From the NCBI GenBank assembly GCA_015039465.1, contig MU130010.1:150198-214197 (forward strand): a stretch of 64,000 nt of DNA, given 5' to 3'. Position numbers and translations under genes: made by a program. The DNA comes from Phlegmacium glaucopus. Its lineage: Eukaryota; Basidiomycota; Agaricomycetes; Agaricales; Cortinariaceae. Positions 11,882 through 23,911 of the stretch are shown here, in pieces. The stretch's first letter is position 1, and every line of letters begins with the position of its first letter. The notes under the pieces are model-generated. The model did no database searches. It saw only the letters and a program-made list of their open reading frames with translations, and was not told the DNA's origin.

Positions 11882-12690
11882 ACAATGACTCTCATAATCG
11901 ATGCTATCCAATAGCTTGCAACTTATTAATTAATACAGAAGAATGGACCAAGGACCGGTAATAAATATTCGGACAAGGAAATCATCAAATACGCCGAGGT
12001 CTTTCACAGAACCCATTTGAAATTCCTCCTCAAGTACTAGAGGGAGGAGTTTGACGTCCCCCCAGATTTGTATGCCATAATTCACGCCTACTAATAGACG
12101 CGGGTCGTAGCTTGTGTTACAATTAGATATCTCGCTTATTTTTGTTTTGTTAGATCACATTTGGCACTCGCTGTATTACTATTAGTGTTGAGAATCAGAA
12201 ATCGAACGATCTGCACAGATAAAAATGTATTGCATTATTATATATTATGCCAACTAAGGGTCTAACAAATGAGAGTCAATGGAATACAAGTTGAGTTTAT
12301 ATTGAAGTGAATATGTAGCGAGGAACGAGAGAAAATGCAAGGTGCGCCTCCCAAAAAAAATCCTGAGCATGATAGAGAGCTAAAGTAAATCTGCAATAAA
12401 GGATGCCGCCTTCTCTTAGCGAGGTTTAATGGCTCTTGATGTTCCAGCATGTTCGCCGCAAGGAAGCACAGCATTATCATCATCATAAGTTATGCTCTGT
12501 AAAATTGATCAGGGAATGCTCACAGCACACCTCAAACGCGCATGTAATTGATCTACAGCATTCGTCTTAACCCAGGGAGCTAACAGCACTGTCGTTCAGG
12601 GGATCTCGATGAGAATGAGTCATTCGTCCTGCAAAATACAATGTCAATAAATTGTGCATGAAATAGGCAAAATAGAAACACAAACACCAC
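11882..12690. other. Non-coding gap
   Basis: About 800 bp after the PPR gene. It contains only short shadow ORFs, and I see no repeat or RNA gene. Confidence 0.5.
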
Positions 12691-12738
12691 TTGAATCCGT
12701 TCTCAGCTCCCAATCAACCCCGACATATGAGGTATTCC

Positions 12739-13320
12739 AATGACATCAACTCCCAAATTCAGCCGTGGTTCTTATTCCTTATACAATAGCTCTTAGCGGG
12801 CATCACTATGCCTAGCACTCCAATGCAACATTCCGTTGGCCTTGTCATGGGTCGGCAGCATCAACATCAGTATCAAGCTCCAAGTCGCAATCAACACAGG
12901 GGGCGTCGGGGGGCGTCGCAGGACGGAGGGTCAAAACTGACGCAACACGTTATCTGAATCACCAGGATCAACCACAAGAGGTCGGTCCACTGACAACGCA
13001 GGAGCTGGTTCGGCACAGAGATCCCCGTCGAGAAACCCTTCAGTGGTAGACCGCAATCCATCCATTATCTTTTACTCACAATTCTTTATAGTAGGCGCAA
13101 CAGCAGATAGTTCGAATATCCCTGCTGCAATCCCATCTCCATCTCCACCTGCTGCCCAAACAGCCGTTTCTGAGATGCCCGACGAGGACACAGCGACTAA
13201 TGCAAACATAAATATGCAGGGACGTACGTGTAATTTACTATCTTTCTTGATTTTCTGAACATTGTTGCTCAAATTCTTCTGCAGAGCCGGTCGAAGAAGA
13301 CGATGTCCATACGATGTCCT
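12739..13320 (+). CDS. Possible small gene or gene remnant, exon structure unresolved
   Basis: The 3' end looks genuine. An open stretch at about 13092-13225 encodes a Pro/Ser/Ala-rich then acidic peptide (PAAIPSPSPPAAQTAVSEMP, DEDTATNANIN). It is followed by a good donor GTACGT at 13226 and an acceptor ending CTGCAG at 13284. A short last exon then ends in an acidic SSGSDTD and a stop at 13318-13320. Upstream, 12850-13045 stays open in one frame with a plausible basic and polar peptide (VKTDATRYLNHQDQ). The intron joining it to the next exon does not keep frame with any strong donor I found. It could be a real small protein, a pseudogene, or the end of a larger gene. I do not recognise a family. 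Confidence 0.3.
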
Positions 13321-13680
13321 CCGGATCGGATACAGATTGACAATCTTCAAGGGAAGGATCATAAAATCCATTGCCTACAAGATTGATTTTATTTTTTCAA
13401 TCGATATGAATGCTTTTATTTTGACCATTGCTCACTGTTCTTCATCGTTTCCTTGTGTTGTCGACATTAGATATTGGAATTATATCGTTTTGAAGCCGTC
13501 AGATCGCACAGACAGAACCTGTTATTGATGGATGGAACGATTGTGGTTGTGTGAGGAATTTGGAAGGAACTCAAACGGTCACCTCTAGACAGAGGCATTA
13601 TTTGTCTACGCATTCCTTTACGGTCAATCATGGCAAATTATCTGGGTATCACGGGGCAAATGAGGATGAGCGCTAGCGAC

Positions 13681-13862
13681 CGTTACTGCATAAAACACGA
13701 GAAATAGACGTAATAGGCAAGAGAGAGGGATAGGTAGAAAACACTGCATCAAACGCGAGTGACTACGATGGAGGACATCGCCCTGTCGTGGTCACTCGCG
13801 TTTCTACCTATCCTTCTCCCTCGCCTATCATATCTGTTTCTCGCGTTTGATGCAGTAACAGT
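13681..13862. repeat. Foldback (MITE-like) inverted-repeat element
   Basis: A sequence of about 180 bp that folds back on itself. The left arm starts GTTACTGCATAAAACACGAG and the right arm ends with the near-complement CTCGCGTTTGATGCAGTAAC. A second nested pair flanks the centre: GAGGGATAGGTAGAAA at 13731-13746 opposite TTTCTACCTATCCTTCTCCC at 13801-13820, and ACGCGAGTGAC opposite GTCACTCGCGT. An ACTGCATCAAACGCGAG block also recurs inside the left half, so the element looks internally duplicated. TA dinucleotides at both tips would fit a Tc1/mariner-type target duplication, but that is inference. Confidence 0.7.
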
Positions 13863-14033
13863 TGCTCGTCCTTTGACAACTTCGTTCGCTTCCTGACTCG
13901 TTCCTGTTTGACAGAACGAGGATCACTTACTGGGAGGTTGATATATCATCACGTGGTGTGAATTTGGTATCCCGTGACCAGATATTGTTCTAATCACCGA
14001 CGCTCAACGCTCAGCTGCAACTCGAAATCACGA

Positions 14034-17000
14034 TGGCCACAGTCGCGGTTCGTTCTCAAGTCGCGGCTAAATGGCAAGAATCCTTCAATAGGCTGAACGG
14101 GAGTGCTCCTGGTATCTCAGGGCTCTTGAATTTTAGCGAGGTGATTGTTATATATTCTCCTACAGAGATTGCGTAATTTAAACAATCAAAGGCCTGGAGG
14201 ATCGCGACAGATTTTTTGTATCCTAGGGATATCAGGATAGTCGTTCAGAAAGAGGACGTCAAGGTGAGTTCTGCAACTTTTTGCTTCTTGTTTTTGATTT
14301 TGATTTATTCGTCTTGTTTTTCTGAGAGATAGGAAAGACATTAATTGAAGCACGATTGGCATTCAACTATATAAACCAATGTAGGAGATTACCTGCTTTA
14401 TTGGAAACATTTTTGGGTAAGTTATCTTCCCGCTATTCTTTTGACCATAAGAATAATGTAAACTTAACCATAGACGATTTGAGATCCAATTTCTATCTGA
14501 TACAGAATGAGATCAAGGAATACATGGATCATTATGAAGTAAGGTGTCATTCCGTTCATTTCGAAAATCTTTTCCGACTGTTCAGCTCTTTTAAACACAG
14601 CTCGACCATTCTCCAGAACATATTCAACTCCTCGTTGCTCGTCTGGTGGATTGGTATAAGGCATGAGCACCGCCCCTGGAGTAACTGTTACTCTCTTTCC
14701 ATGTACAGAATTTTTGGCTAAACACGAAACAGATTTGGCTCCACCGTTTACTCAGCATTTAACCTCAACTTTCAAACTCGGCTCTTCTCCTTACTTCCTC
14801 CGTCTTTCTCAGTAGGCTTCAAGAACCTCTGTGCCTGTCTCCTTGCTCCTCCTTCGGAAGACCCCGATGGTTCCTTCTCCGCCGACTCTAATTCCACTCG
14901 TACGGTTGTACCAAGCATTTCATTCTGCGATCCCAGCATCGACGTTTCAATATGGAAGAACTTCGAGGTATTAGGGTTCACCGACCGCTATGAAGGCTTT
15001 ATCGCGAGTGTATGTTACGAGTTTATAGAGAATTATGTTCTGAAGACTTGTATGGGTGAATGGGCTAAACCGATGTTGGATGGTCTGAGAGTTTGGATGT
15101 CTGAGAAAGTAGTTCCGTGGATGCTGCATGTATATGCTAGGGGCGCTACGAATGGTTCGTTCGTTTAATTTCCTGTCCGGGATCATCGTGTTTATGACGA
15201 TTTCATAGCTGAAGAGGCCAAGAATATGCTGCAAGGCGTTGGTTCTCGCTTCGATTTTCATATCAATAAGACATTGTGTGATCTACGGTGTGTCCATTCC
15301 AGAAACTTTATGTTCCATCACATTATTTAACCTATGTATCTTAGAACGAAAGAAATATTCGATATTATCATCGATTTTCCGGATTCCATGGGGGCGCTCC
15401 ATGATCTTCGGGTACCTCTGCCACATTATAACTTAATCTTCAAATTATATTCTCATCCTATTGTTGTTAACAGGATTGCCTACAGAGGGTGGATCAACGA
15501 GCGAATTTAGTTAAAACTCTACGCAAGGCGTGAGTTTTGCTTTCGTTCGTATTCTCTTCACCTAGCTCATCACGTCCATATATAGGAATAGGAAACGACT
15601 GCTACACCCAGGCGCAGATACCAAACTCATACTGTCGCAATATGTCGCCACTATCAAATGTCTTCGTATTATTGATCCTCCGGGTGTACTGCTGTTTAAA
15701 GTTGCGGACCCCATTCGGAGATATCTCAGGTTCGCGATCTCATCAATATTATTATTTCTTGCTGTCAATCCTACCGCTCACAAATTCCTTTCATTCAGAG
15801 AACGATCTGACACCATCCGAAGTATTGTTTCCAATCTTGTGGGAGATGGTGATAGTGGGGACTCGCTGGTAGATGAGAACGAGCCAATCCAACCACTTCA
15901 ACAACCTGAGGTTGAAGATTATACAGACCCAAATTGGGAACCAGAGCCTACTGATGCTGGACCTGGTAAGTTTTTCTTGTCGATTTATCTTTTTTTTGGT
16001 CCACACAAATTGTTTCTCGTTTAGCATTCCGTACAAGCAAACCAAGTGATGTTATAAGCACTCTAGTCAGCATCTACGATTCGAAAGATCTTTTCGTTAA
16101 AGAACTTCAAGTCCTCCTTGCTCAGCGATTATTGACGTTGACCAAAGATGATACAGAGAGGGTGGAGCGGGAGGTGAGCTGTTTCTTCCTGCTTATCATT
16201 AATGCCACTGTCGCATTCTTTTCCATCCCTTCTTTACTCACAATTTTTTTTTACGACCAGCGCCGGAACATTGAAATCCTCAAGATTCGATTTGGAGAAT
16301 CTGCTTTACAAGTGTGCGAGGTGATGTTGAAGGATATGACCGATTCAAAACGGATAGATGGACATGTTCAATCTCAACGGGCTGTAAGTCATTTGTTTAG
16401 CTGACGACATCCTTGTTTTCTGGCCTCCGGATTCAAGTACAAGCTGACATCATAAACCGATTTTGTAGTCAATCGTCCATCCAACCATTATATCGCGACA
16501 TTTCTGGCCTTCGTTGGAGACGAGCGAGATGATCATGCCCGGACAATTCCAACAGTTCGTATCTAACCTTTCTCCTCTCTGAGAAACCAAAAATGATCTG
16601 TCTACCTTGCCTAGACTGCAAACAGACTATGCTCACGAGTTTACTATCTTCAAACCAGATAAGAAACTGAAATGGTTACCCCACCTCGGTACTGTGCAGC
16701 TCAAACTCCAATTAGAAGATCGTGTGGTGGATGTAGATGTGCCCCCGTTGGAAGCGGCATTTATTGAGCTATTCTCACAAAAAGGTTTGTTTTCGTTCCC
16801 CCCCTCCCACCCCGACTTTTTTGATTAACTGTGAATATTTTCCCTTCGCTCGTAGCCCTTTGGACTTCAGAAGAACTCATATCTTCTATTGGTTCAATCG
16901 ACCGTGGGGCTGCTATCAAGGCTCTAGCTACATGGGTAGACCATGGAGTTTTAAAGGAAGATCCTGAGAATACGTTCATATTGTTGGAGAAGGCGGAAGG

Positions 17001-17567
17001 AGGTCTTGATGCTGGGGGTAGGCATGTTTTGAGTAGGGACGCGGGAGTAATAGGTTCGTTTTTTTTATCGTGTTCTTTCGGTAGAAAGCCCCTGCGTGCT
17101 TGCGCAGGTCACTCTGGGGAAAAAATCCCCCCCCCTTTCATTGGTGGGAAGACAGGGAAGAGATGTGCTGATTGTGACTGTTCTTATCTAGTGTCCACTA
17201 TACCCGAAAACCCTCCAATTTCTAGTATACAACAGCAACAAGCAGAGCAGATGCGGGTCTATTGGAAGGTCAGTATTTCGTTCTTTTTTCTTGCCGTTGC
17301 TTTTCCCCGTTACTTCCCCCCCTGGTCCCTTTCTTATCAATCTTCATATTGATCTCGAAACGCCCTGCATACATCTCACATTTCACATAGTTCATTGAAG
17401 GCATGCTCACCAATCTCGGAACACTTCCTCTTGATCGGATCCAAACGATGCTCAAGTTTGCTCCTGGGTATGATCGGTCGATTGAGCAGTTGGCGTTATT
17501 TATGGAGGCTGCGAGGAGAGAGGGCTTGGTGGTTGTAAGGGATGGCGTATGGCGGTTGAATAAATAA
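14034..17567 (+). CDS. APC2: Anaphase-promoting complex subunit 2 (cullin-like APC2)
   Basis: APC2 is the cullin scaffold of the APC/C ubiquitin ligase, which drives the metaphase-anaphase transition and mitotic exit. The gene starts MATVAVRSQVAAKWQESFNR and is split by about a dozen introns. The mid region carries the cullin repeat helices (FEVLGFTDRYEGFIASVCYE, AKPMLDGLRVWMSEKVVPWM). The cullin homology core is clear near 16070-16400 (LVSIYDSKDLFVKELQVLLA, EILKIRFGESALQVCEVMLK) and near 16500-16790 (ISRHFWPSLE, LKWLPHLGTVQLKLQLEDR). The C-terminal winged helix (LTNLGTLPLDRIQTMLKFAP) ends in WRLNK and a stop at 17565-17567. APC2 lacks the neddylation motif of other cullins, and I see none here. 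The exon at about 17030-17260 contains low-complexity linker whose borders are uncertain. Confidence 0.9.
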
Positions 17568-18946
17568 TGTTTGGAAGCAAGTATTACTAATTTTTTTAAA
17601 CTTAACTTTCCTTTGTAGATTACTAACCGCAAAGTCTGCTCCGTTGGTATGAGACCAGGAGTCCAGGACCATGAGGTCAAAGAAAAAAGCTATTGTAAGG
17701 CCGCTTTGCCCCAATTACGCAATCTAGCACATTTTCTGGGACAATGCTTACGCTCATTGCATTGGAATTTTTCTGCTTTCTCTTACCACGCGCGCATGCA
17801 TTCTCCTCCCAACCAACCACCCACATCACGTCCCTGGTCAGATTTCAGAATTTTAGGCTCAAGGTCCACGATCGTCTATGAAACGTTTTTGGTCTCGTTG
17901 AATTTGTGGCTTCTTGGCGTTATTTAATAATAAGTTCAAATGTTCTTTGGTCTCCCACTCGACTCGACTCTACTTTGCTTGCCTCTGGCTATCCATTCTC
18001 GTGAGTCCCTGATGGATTCACTGCCGTTTGGACAATAACAGATGTACGCAGAACTCGTTACTATCGACATGCTTTCCTTGATCAAACGCTAGGCGGGGGT
18101 AGGTTTCTCCCATGCTATTCAATCTGGAAAATTAAAAACATAGTCTACGATTCCGATCTTATTTTTACACACTGGGCTACGGAAGGCTCAAGTTTCGCAG
18201 TGAAAAACAAACGCGATTTATCTGTGCATCTTATAAGCGCTTGAAGGAAGAACAGCCACCAGTGAACATGAATACTAATACTGTATCGATGACTTGGATG
18301 TTATAGCGAGCAAGCAAAGTACTTTGGACCAATTGAAATCGCGCAGAAACGAGGCCATTATCGGTGTTACTCATTTGTCACATCTTTTGGACGAAAAACA
18401 AAGCCTGTCTTGGAACCCAACAAGCCGCCAGACGGCTATTCCGAATGTGCCTGAGACAGCCGAAGCCACCCACACATTCAATTGCTGGTGACGAGGAGCT
18501 TGGAATTCAGCTATTTTTAGATAGTGCCAAGGCTCAGTTAAGGTTTAAGAAAAAAAAGCTGGGTTAGACAAGCTGCAAGGCTACAATCTTTGCACTCAAT
18601 TTTGTAATCCGATTGTAAGCTAGTATACGTATAAAGCAATCAAATTTTATAATTTTTTTAGATGCCTAAATCCTGTAATTATTCCTGCAGAAAGTGCACA
18701 TTCACACGACTGTCGCTTTTTACTGAGACATGTCATTTGTGAGAAATACAACTATAGCCTTAGGTGGCTTTCAAAGTTTAAACGTTTATGGAGCAAGAGA
18801 CCCTATCCATATACATAGAAGTCTTGACTGGTCACGGTGTGTCAATGTGTCAGTGTGACGGAAAATTGCCTTATGTGGACTGATCATCTTCAAAGACCAA
18901 GAGTTTTCTAAAAAAACCTAGAACCTGACACATTTCCACGTTGAAA
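17568..18946. other. Non-coding gap
   Basis: About 1.4 kb between APC2 and the calmodulin paralogue. Open stretches at 17649-17927 and 18294-18491 do not resemble known proteins and lack clean splice partners. No RNA gene was recognised. Confidence 0.45.
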
Positions 18947-19826
18947 ATGGCTCAAAATTCAACTGTAGGTGCATTTTCGAATGAGGTTCATCTATTCACT
19001 ATTAATTATAACCTGTTATCTACAGACCGAAGGTTGGTTCAGCCTCATCATGACATCTGTACAAGTGATCATTTGCAATCTCTCCATGCCACAGAACAAA
19101 TTTCTGGTGTGAAACATTTCAACTGAAAAAACAATGAAGCTGGTAGCTTATAAGTTTTTGGCTTATAGCATACAGGGATGCTTTTTCACTTTTTGACAGA
19201 GGTAATCCATTCAACACCAGTTTCTGTGGCGTTTCTCTGGCTGATTATTGTATCTCAGACAATGACGGGACTATCACGTTGAACGAGCTCGCACAAGTCA
19301 TGCGCTCGTTAGGTCGAAATCCTTCCGATAGTGAGCTCCAGAAAATGCTTAACAAAGTTGACCAAGACCACAATGGAACAATCGAATTTGAGGAATTTCT
19401 CGTACTCATGGGATTCCAGGCACAAGCTGACCAGGATGAAGAACTACGCCAAACTTTTGCAGTCTTTGACATAGATGGGAATGGACAAATAAGCACTTCT
19501 GAGTTGAAAAATGTCATGGACACCCTTGGTAACCTATTCTTCGCGTTGCCTCTCCAAGGTCCTTTGTCTTACCGCTTCTCTACACGTGTAGGCGAGCAAT
19601 TATCTGATGGCGAAATTCAACGCATGATTGACGAGGCAGACTTGAATAAAGACGGACAAATCAACTTTCAAGGTATAGACCTTTTTATCACTATCCTCCC
19701 GATACAAGGGCTGATTGCAATGTTTCTATAACGACTGTAGAGTTCAAGAGGGTAAATTATTTTGTCCATTTCGACACTAGTCTTGCATGCTAAATACATC
19801 ATTTATAGATGATAAGCAATATATAA
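18947..19826 (+). CDS. Divergent calmodulin paralogue with four EF hands
   Basis: A calmodulin-like calcium sensor of about 148 residues. Exons: 18947 onward (MAQNST), a mini-exon (ACCGAAG), a mini-exon (EQIS), 19169-19201, 19259-19528, 19592-19672, 19741-19751 and 19809-19826. The EF loops are [36 protein letters not shown] and [12 protein letters not shown]; each keeps acidic residues at positions 1 and 12 and Gly at 6. Intron number and phases mirror the canonical calmodulin gene 1.2 kb downstream, so this is a tandem duplicate. It differs at many positions that are invariant in calmodulin (SAYRDAF for [23 protein letters not shown] in the linker, an EFKRMISNI end). Whether it is expressed cannot be told. 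Confidence 0.85.
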
Positions 19827-21038
19827 TTCGACTATCCCCTTCTTTCTCCATAGATGCTCCGCTTTCTCCATAGATGCTCCGCTTTCAGTACTATACTAGG
19901 ACACGTATCAAATGTATGTTTCAATTCTGTCTGTATATGTCTAGTTATGGCCCCACTCCGAAGGTCTAGCCGATAACAATGATGACACACTCTGTGCTCA
20001 ACAGGATATGACGGTTTTGGAAAGGAGAATTGAACTATAAGTACCTTGGTAATACATTCCCATTTTTCATCTGTCATGGCTGAGTCTTCATTGCAGTCCG
20101 AAAGAATCGCTCCTGGCAAGGAAGACTTCCAACACAGAAACGATTCAACGAAAAACTTGCTGCGGCAAAGTATCTCATAGAACTACCCGAATACCTAACA
20201 GGGCATTTAATGAAATCACGAACGCATCAAGGTTACTTTGAACCAACCCTTGACAAAATGTCATTGACATGCTTCTGTGCCTGAGTTCCGAAGAAAAGGA
20301 TTCAAAATTTCATTTCAAACCAGTCTACTGACCCAATGATTACCACACTGCCATTCAGGATTCAGGGTGTTTCTAAAAATACAAAATCGTTCTGCTTATC
20401 GATATTGGAGAGAAGTCTAGGCAAGTATGCAGCAGCACACACGCTATATCTACTAGATTGCGCAATAAATTTAGTCTTTTCTGCGACCTCAGGCTGCCAC
20501 TCTGGGTGTTTGGGATACAACTGGTAGAGTACACGATCAAAGGAGATTATCGTGGTAGTTATAAATATTACCGGGGGGGAGGCGTTAAATTGAAAGAAGC
20601 CGCTGGGCGCTTGAACATTTGAACTCAGATGCATAGGCATTTCGTTTCAAGTTGTTATAGCCGATCACCTCCACATATAATGAGCATTTTCAATCCTCTG
20701 ATGAAGTCACTGATAATAGTCAAGGCAAGGCAGCCTAAGGCGGCTATGATCTATCATGATTCATGATTACTGCTAGGACCCCGGGAATGGCTAGATCCTG
20801 AAATTAGGACACAAAATAGATCCCCACGCTCGCTGACCTCATATTTAAACGTTTCAGAACATTCTGCTTCAAAAAGCGTTTTTTTTTGACCCAAAATCTG
20901 CCCAATCTTGCCTGGATTAATGGGATCAGGCCTTTTCTGCTTGCATTCCGTTCGGCGATCGCCGAGAAACAAGGGAAAAACCACATAACAACACGCATCG
21001 CAACGTTCTCTTCTACATCTCACAATCATCTCATTCTA
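19827..21038. other. Intergenic gap and calmodulin upstream region
   Basis: About 1.2 kb without a supportable gene. Just after the paralogue stop, a 20-bp unit (CTTTCTCCATAGATGCTCCG) is repeated directly in tandem at about 19843-19882. The rest presumably contains the promoter of the calmodulin gene. Confidence 0.55.
19843..19882. repeat. Two-copy 20-bp tandem repeat
   Basis: The unit CTTTCTCCATAGATGCTCCG occurs twice in direct succession and a third copy starts with CTTTC. It lies in the probable 3' UTR of the calmodulin paralogue. Confidence 0.8.
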
Positions 21039-21929
21039 ATGGCTGATCAATTAGTGAGTAGATCGTAGAAGTTGGTATTCTCACACTGATTCCATTCTTA
21101 TCTCCAGTCCGAAGGTATGCTTCTCGCTCGTGCAGTTTTCAAGAAAGGACGATCATTAATATCCGTGAATGATTGTCCACAATGAACCTATGGGCGCTTA
21201 GAACAAATATCTGGTACGCAATGGACGTGTTGGCGTCTTGCGCCTTGATGTTATCGATAGCTCATGCAACCCTTTTCTCAACAGAGTTCAAAGAGGCCTT
21301 TTCGCTTTTTGATAAGGGTGAGTCAGTCTAGATCATCGCTGTATGTATCAAAATTTCAGACCCTTCAAGACGGCGATGGCACAATAACAACGAAGGAACT
21401 CGGAACGGTCATGCGCTCGCTCGGGCAGAATCCAACTGAAGCTGAATTGCAAGACATGATTAACGAAGTTGACGCTGATGGAAACGGAACGATCGATTTT
21501 CCCGAATTCCTTACGATGATGGCACGAAAAATGCGCGACACAGACAGTGAAGAAGAGATTAAAGAAGCTTTCAAAGTCTTCGACAAGGACGGTAATGGGT
21601 ACATCAGTGCGGCGGAGCTGAGGCATGTCATGACCAACCTCGGTCTGTCTTTCTGTCCTTGTTCTCTAATACCTGAATTGACTTATGTGTGTGTGTCTGT
21701 GTCTGCAGGCGAGAAATTATCGGACACAGAAGTTGACGAGATGATTCGTGAAGCCGATATCGATGGCGATGGGCAGATCAATTACGAAGGTGAGTTGTAA
21801 CAGCATTTCCAGTTGCCGTTATTAATTACCCTGTTCTTGTAGAATTTGTCAAGGTATTTTGGATTGGACATCGCGAATTATTTTCTTCCAACTAAACTTG
21901 CATTTTCACAGATGATGTTGTCCAAGTAA
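21039..21929 (+). CDS. Calmodulin
   Basis: The canonical calcium sensor that activates calcineurin, CaM kinases and myosins. Exons: 21039-21053 (MADQL), 21108-21114, 21202-21213, then the exon beginning [11 protein letters not shown], the long exon starting [12 protein letters not shown], the exon starting [13 protein letters not shown], a mini-exon EFVK and the final MMLSK. The protein is the usual 149 residues. The EF loops are [36 protein letters not shown] and [12 protein letters not shown], nearly identical to other fungal calmodulins. The tiny 5' exons are a normal feature of basidiomycete calmodulin genes. It sits downstream of a diverged tandem copy. Confidence 0.97.
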
Positions 21930-22166
21930 CCTTTGATTAGTATATTCACCAATGCAATGTATATTTTCTCTTCTCAACTGTTAACTAGTAACCAGCCACG
22001 GATACTACAGTACTTAGCATCATCTGTATAAGAATTTTGTCTAGCTGTACTATGTATGATGGTGTATTATCATCCACGGTTATAGGGACTATGCGTGTGA
22101 TTCGAAACATGTGTTATCAACAGTATGTGATCCTATTTATAGTTTTATTTTTGGCACGTCAATGTA

Positions 22167-22244
22167 GCCCGCTTAGCTCAGTCGTAGAGCGCGCCACTCG
22201 TATGGGAAATGGTGAGGTCGGTTGTTCAATCCAGCCAGCGGGCA
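22167..22244 (+). tRNA. tRNA-Thr (CGT anticodon) with a short intron
   Basis: A cloverleaf can be drawn by eye. The acceptor stem GCCCGCT pairs with AGCGGGC. The D arm is GCTCAGTCGTAGAGC. The anticodon stem CGCCA pairs with TGGTG. The T arm is GGTTG, loop TTCAATC, CAGCC. The discriminator is A at 22244. The anticodon loop reads CTCGTA, then about six extra bases, then A, so the anticodon is CGT with a six-base intron in the canonical place after position 37. No other RNA gene is adjacent. Confidence 0.88.
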
Positions 22245-22411
22245 CTCCGTTTTGTTAAGAGCTCTTTTTAATCCTCCCTGCATCGTTTCAGGGGCTATGA
22301 CTCTAGCAACTCAACTGTATTATGTCTTTTTTTGGCAATGACCCTAGCCAATGATAAAGCTTTTGGCCCTGTCAAACTCGCCATCTTTCTTTCAGGCATT
22401 CATCCTTTGAA

Positions 22412-23911
22412 ATGTCAACACTAGCCAATGTGACCCCTCCTCCTTTCCCGCTGGCAAAAGTAATGACTATGTTGCTTGCCTTCAACGCTAGCATTGTAGT
22501 ACGTTTCAAGTTCAAATTTTAAAGTTTGACATCAAAATTTGTTTTTGTTGCAGGTGGAAGTGCTATTCTATGGTACGCTATCCAGAGCCTTTCAAGAGGT
22601 TGATACTAGACTCGGATGACCTAGAATTCTCCCAGGAATTCAATTTGTTCTCTTTTGTGTTTGCATGTATATTCTCCTTCTTAATCGACACTCGACGCAT
22701 TGGTTCATTCCATTGTCGGCCTTCGTCATGTTCGCGCTATCAACGGCGGATATCGCGATATCAATTCGCCTGATCGCGCACGATTTTTTTCCCCTACTGG
22801 GACCCGACGGTTTCCCATTTTATGTCCACGCTATTTATCCAAAAGCGCCGATCTTTGTGGCTAACAAGTGAGCATCGGTCCTTACTATCTTTCGTACAAA
22901 TCTCATGTGTAAAACAGCTTCATAGCTGAATTGATTTTGGCAAGTTCACATTACTTATTCTCGCGTGTCTCATTTGTAACGAATCTTTGAAGTTATATCG
23001 TTGTTATATAATCTGGGGTCGTTCAAAGTACTTGCTTTGTGGTGCAAGTTTGCTCGTCCTCGGGGATTCAAGTAAATTGCCCCGGATTTTCACCTCGAGA
23101 TTATTTTTTCCCCACTAACGAAGGTGTATAGTTTGGGGTCTCCTTATCCTCTTGACTTCTCATTCAGAATTTGTCCCGGTTTACAAATGGTCTCTCTTTG
23201 CGATAAATATTGTGTTGACAGCGATCACAGGTGAGCTACGACGTCCTTGTACCCTGCTAGCATAAATTTTGACCAGTGCCTACCCCGCTTGTGTGCAGTT
23301 GCGCGGATATTCTGGGTTTCTCGGCTAGCTCGACCTTTAATTGGCAGTCAGAACCTCTGGCGTTATCGAATCATCATGGCAATCCTGTGTGTAATTTCTT
23401 TTTTCTTTTTTTTTTGCCGATAACTCATGAATCTACAATTGTTGTTCTCAGTATAGAAACAAGTGCAATATACTCTGCGTGTCTGTTGGCCTCCCTCCTC
23501 TTCCCATCGTCACCATATAGTGTGAGTCTAACATCACTTGGCGACACAATCATCAAATCGACGCCACTTATTTTTACAGTTAGTTATGGGGAGCATCTGC
23601 GTTAGAATGGTGGTAAGTGTTGATAATCTATTGTGGGTCCGGGATTTGCAAAATAAAATCCCCAATAGACTATCATGCCCACGTTATTAATCGTCCAACT
23701 AGGGCTGGGTTGGATTCGCCGAGAAAGCAATACAACTATGCATAATCACACGCATAGGTCCTCTGTCGTCCTGGATAGCTTCGCCATGTCAGTCTGTATA
23801 AATGCAGAGGAAGGCGCTGCCGTTCCAGCTGTATCATCAAGAAGTGTAATTCACGAAGATCAGCATGGTGTTATTACCTCCGATAGAGCAGATACGTCGC
23901 TCCGGCCGTGA
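22412..23911 (+). CDS. Seven-helix membrane protein, tandem paralogue 1
   Basis: A multi-pass membrane protein of the mushroom family also seen at 4.9-6.2 kb and 26.3-27.8 kb; function unknown. It begins MSTLANVTPPPFPLAKVMTM. Conserved blocks follow: GIQFVLFCVCMYILLLNRHS, LSTADIAISIRLI, NNFIAELILLYRCYIIWG, LFAINIVLTAIT, ARIFWVSRLARPL, MAILIETSAIYSACLLASLL and the signature TIMPTLLIVQLGLG. The polar tail ends SDRADTSLRP. There are about nine exons; the intron at 22940-22992 uses a GC donor, and the exon reading WGLLILLTSHSEF follows a long intron. The order of helices and the loop residues match the downstream paralogue block for block, which supports the exon calls. Confidence 0.75.
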
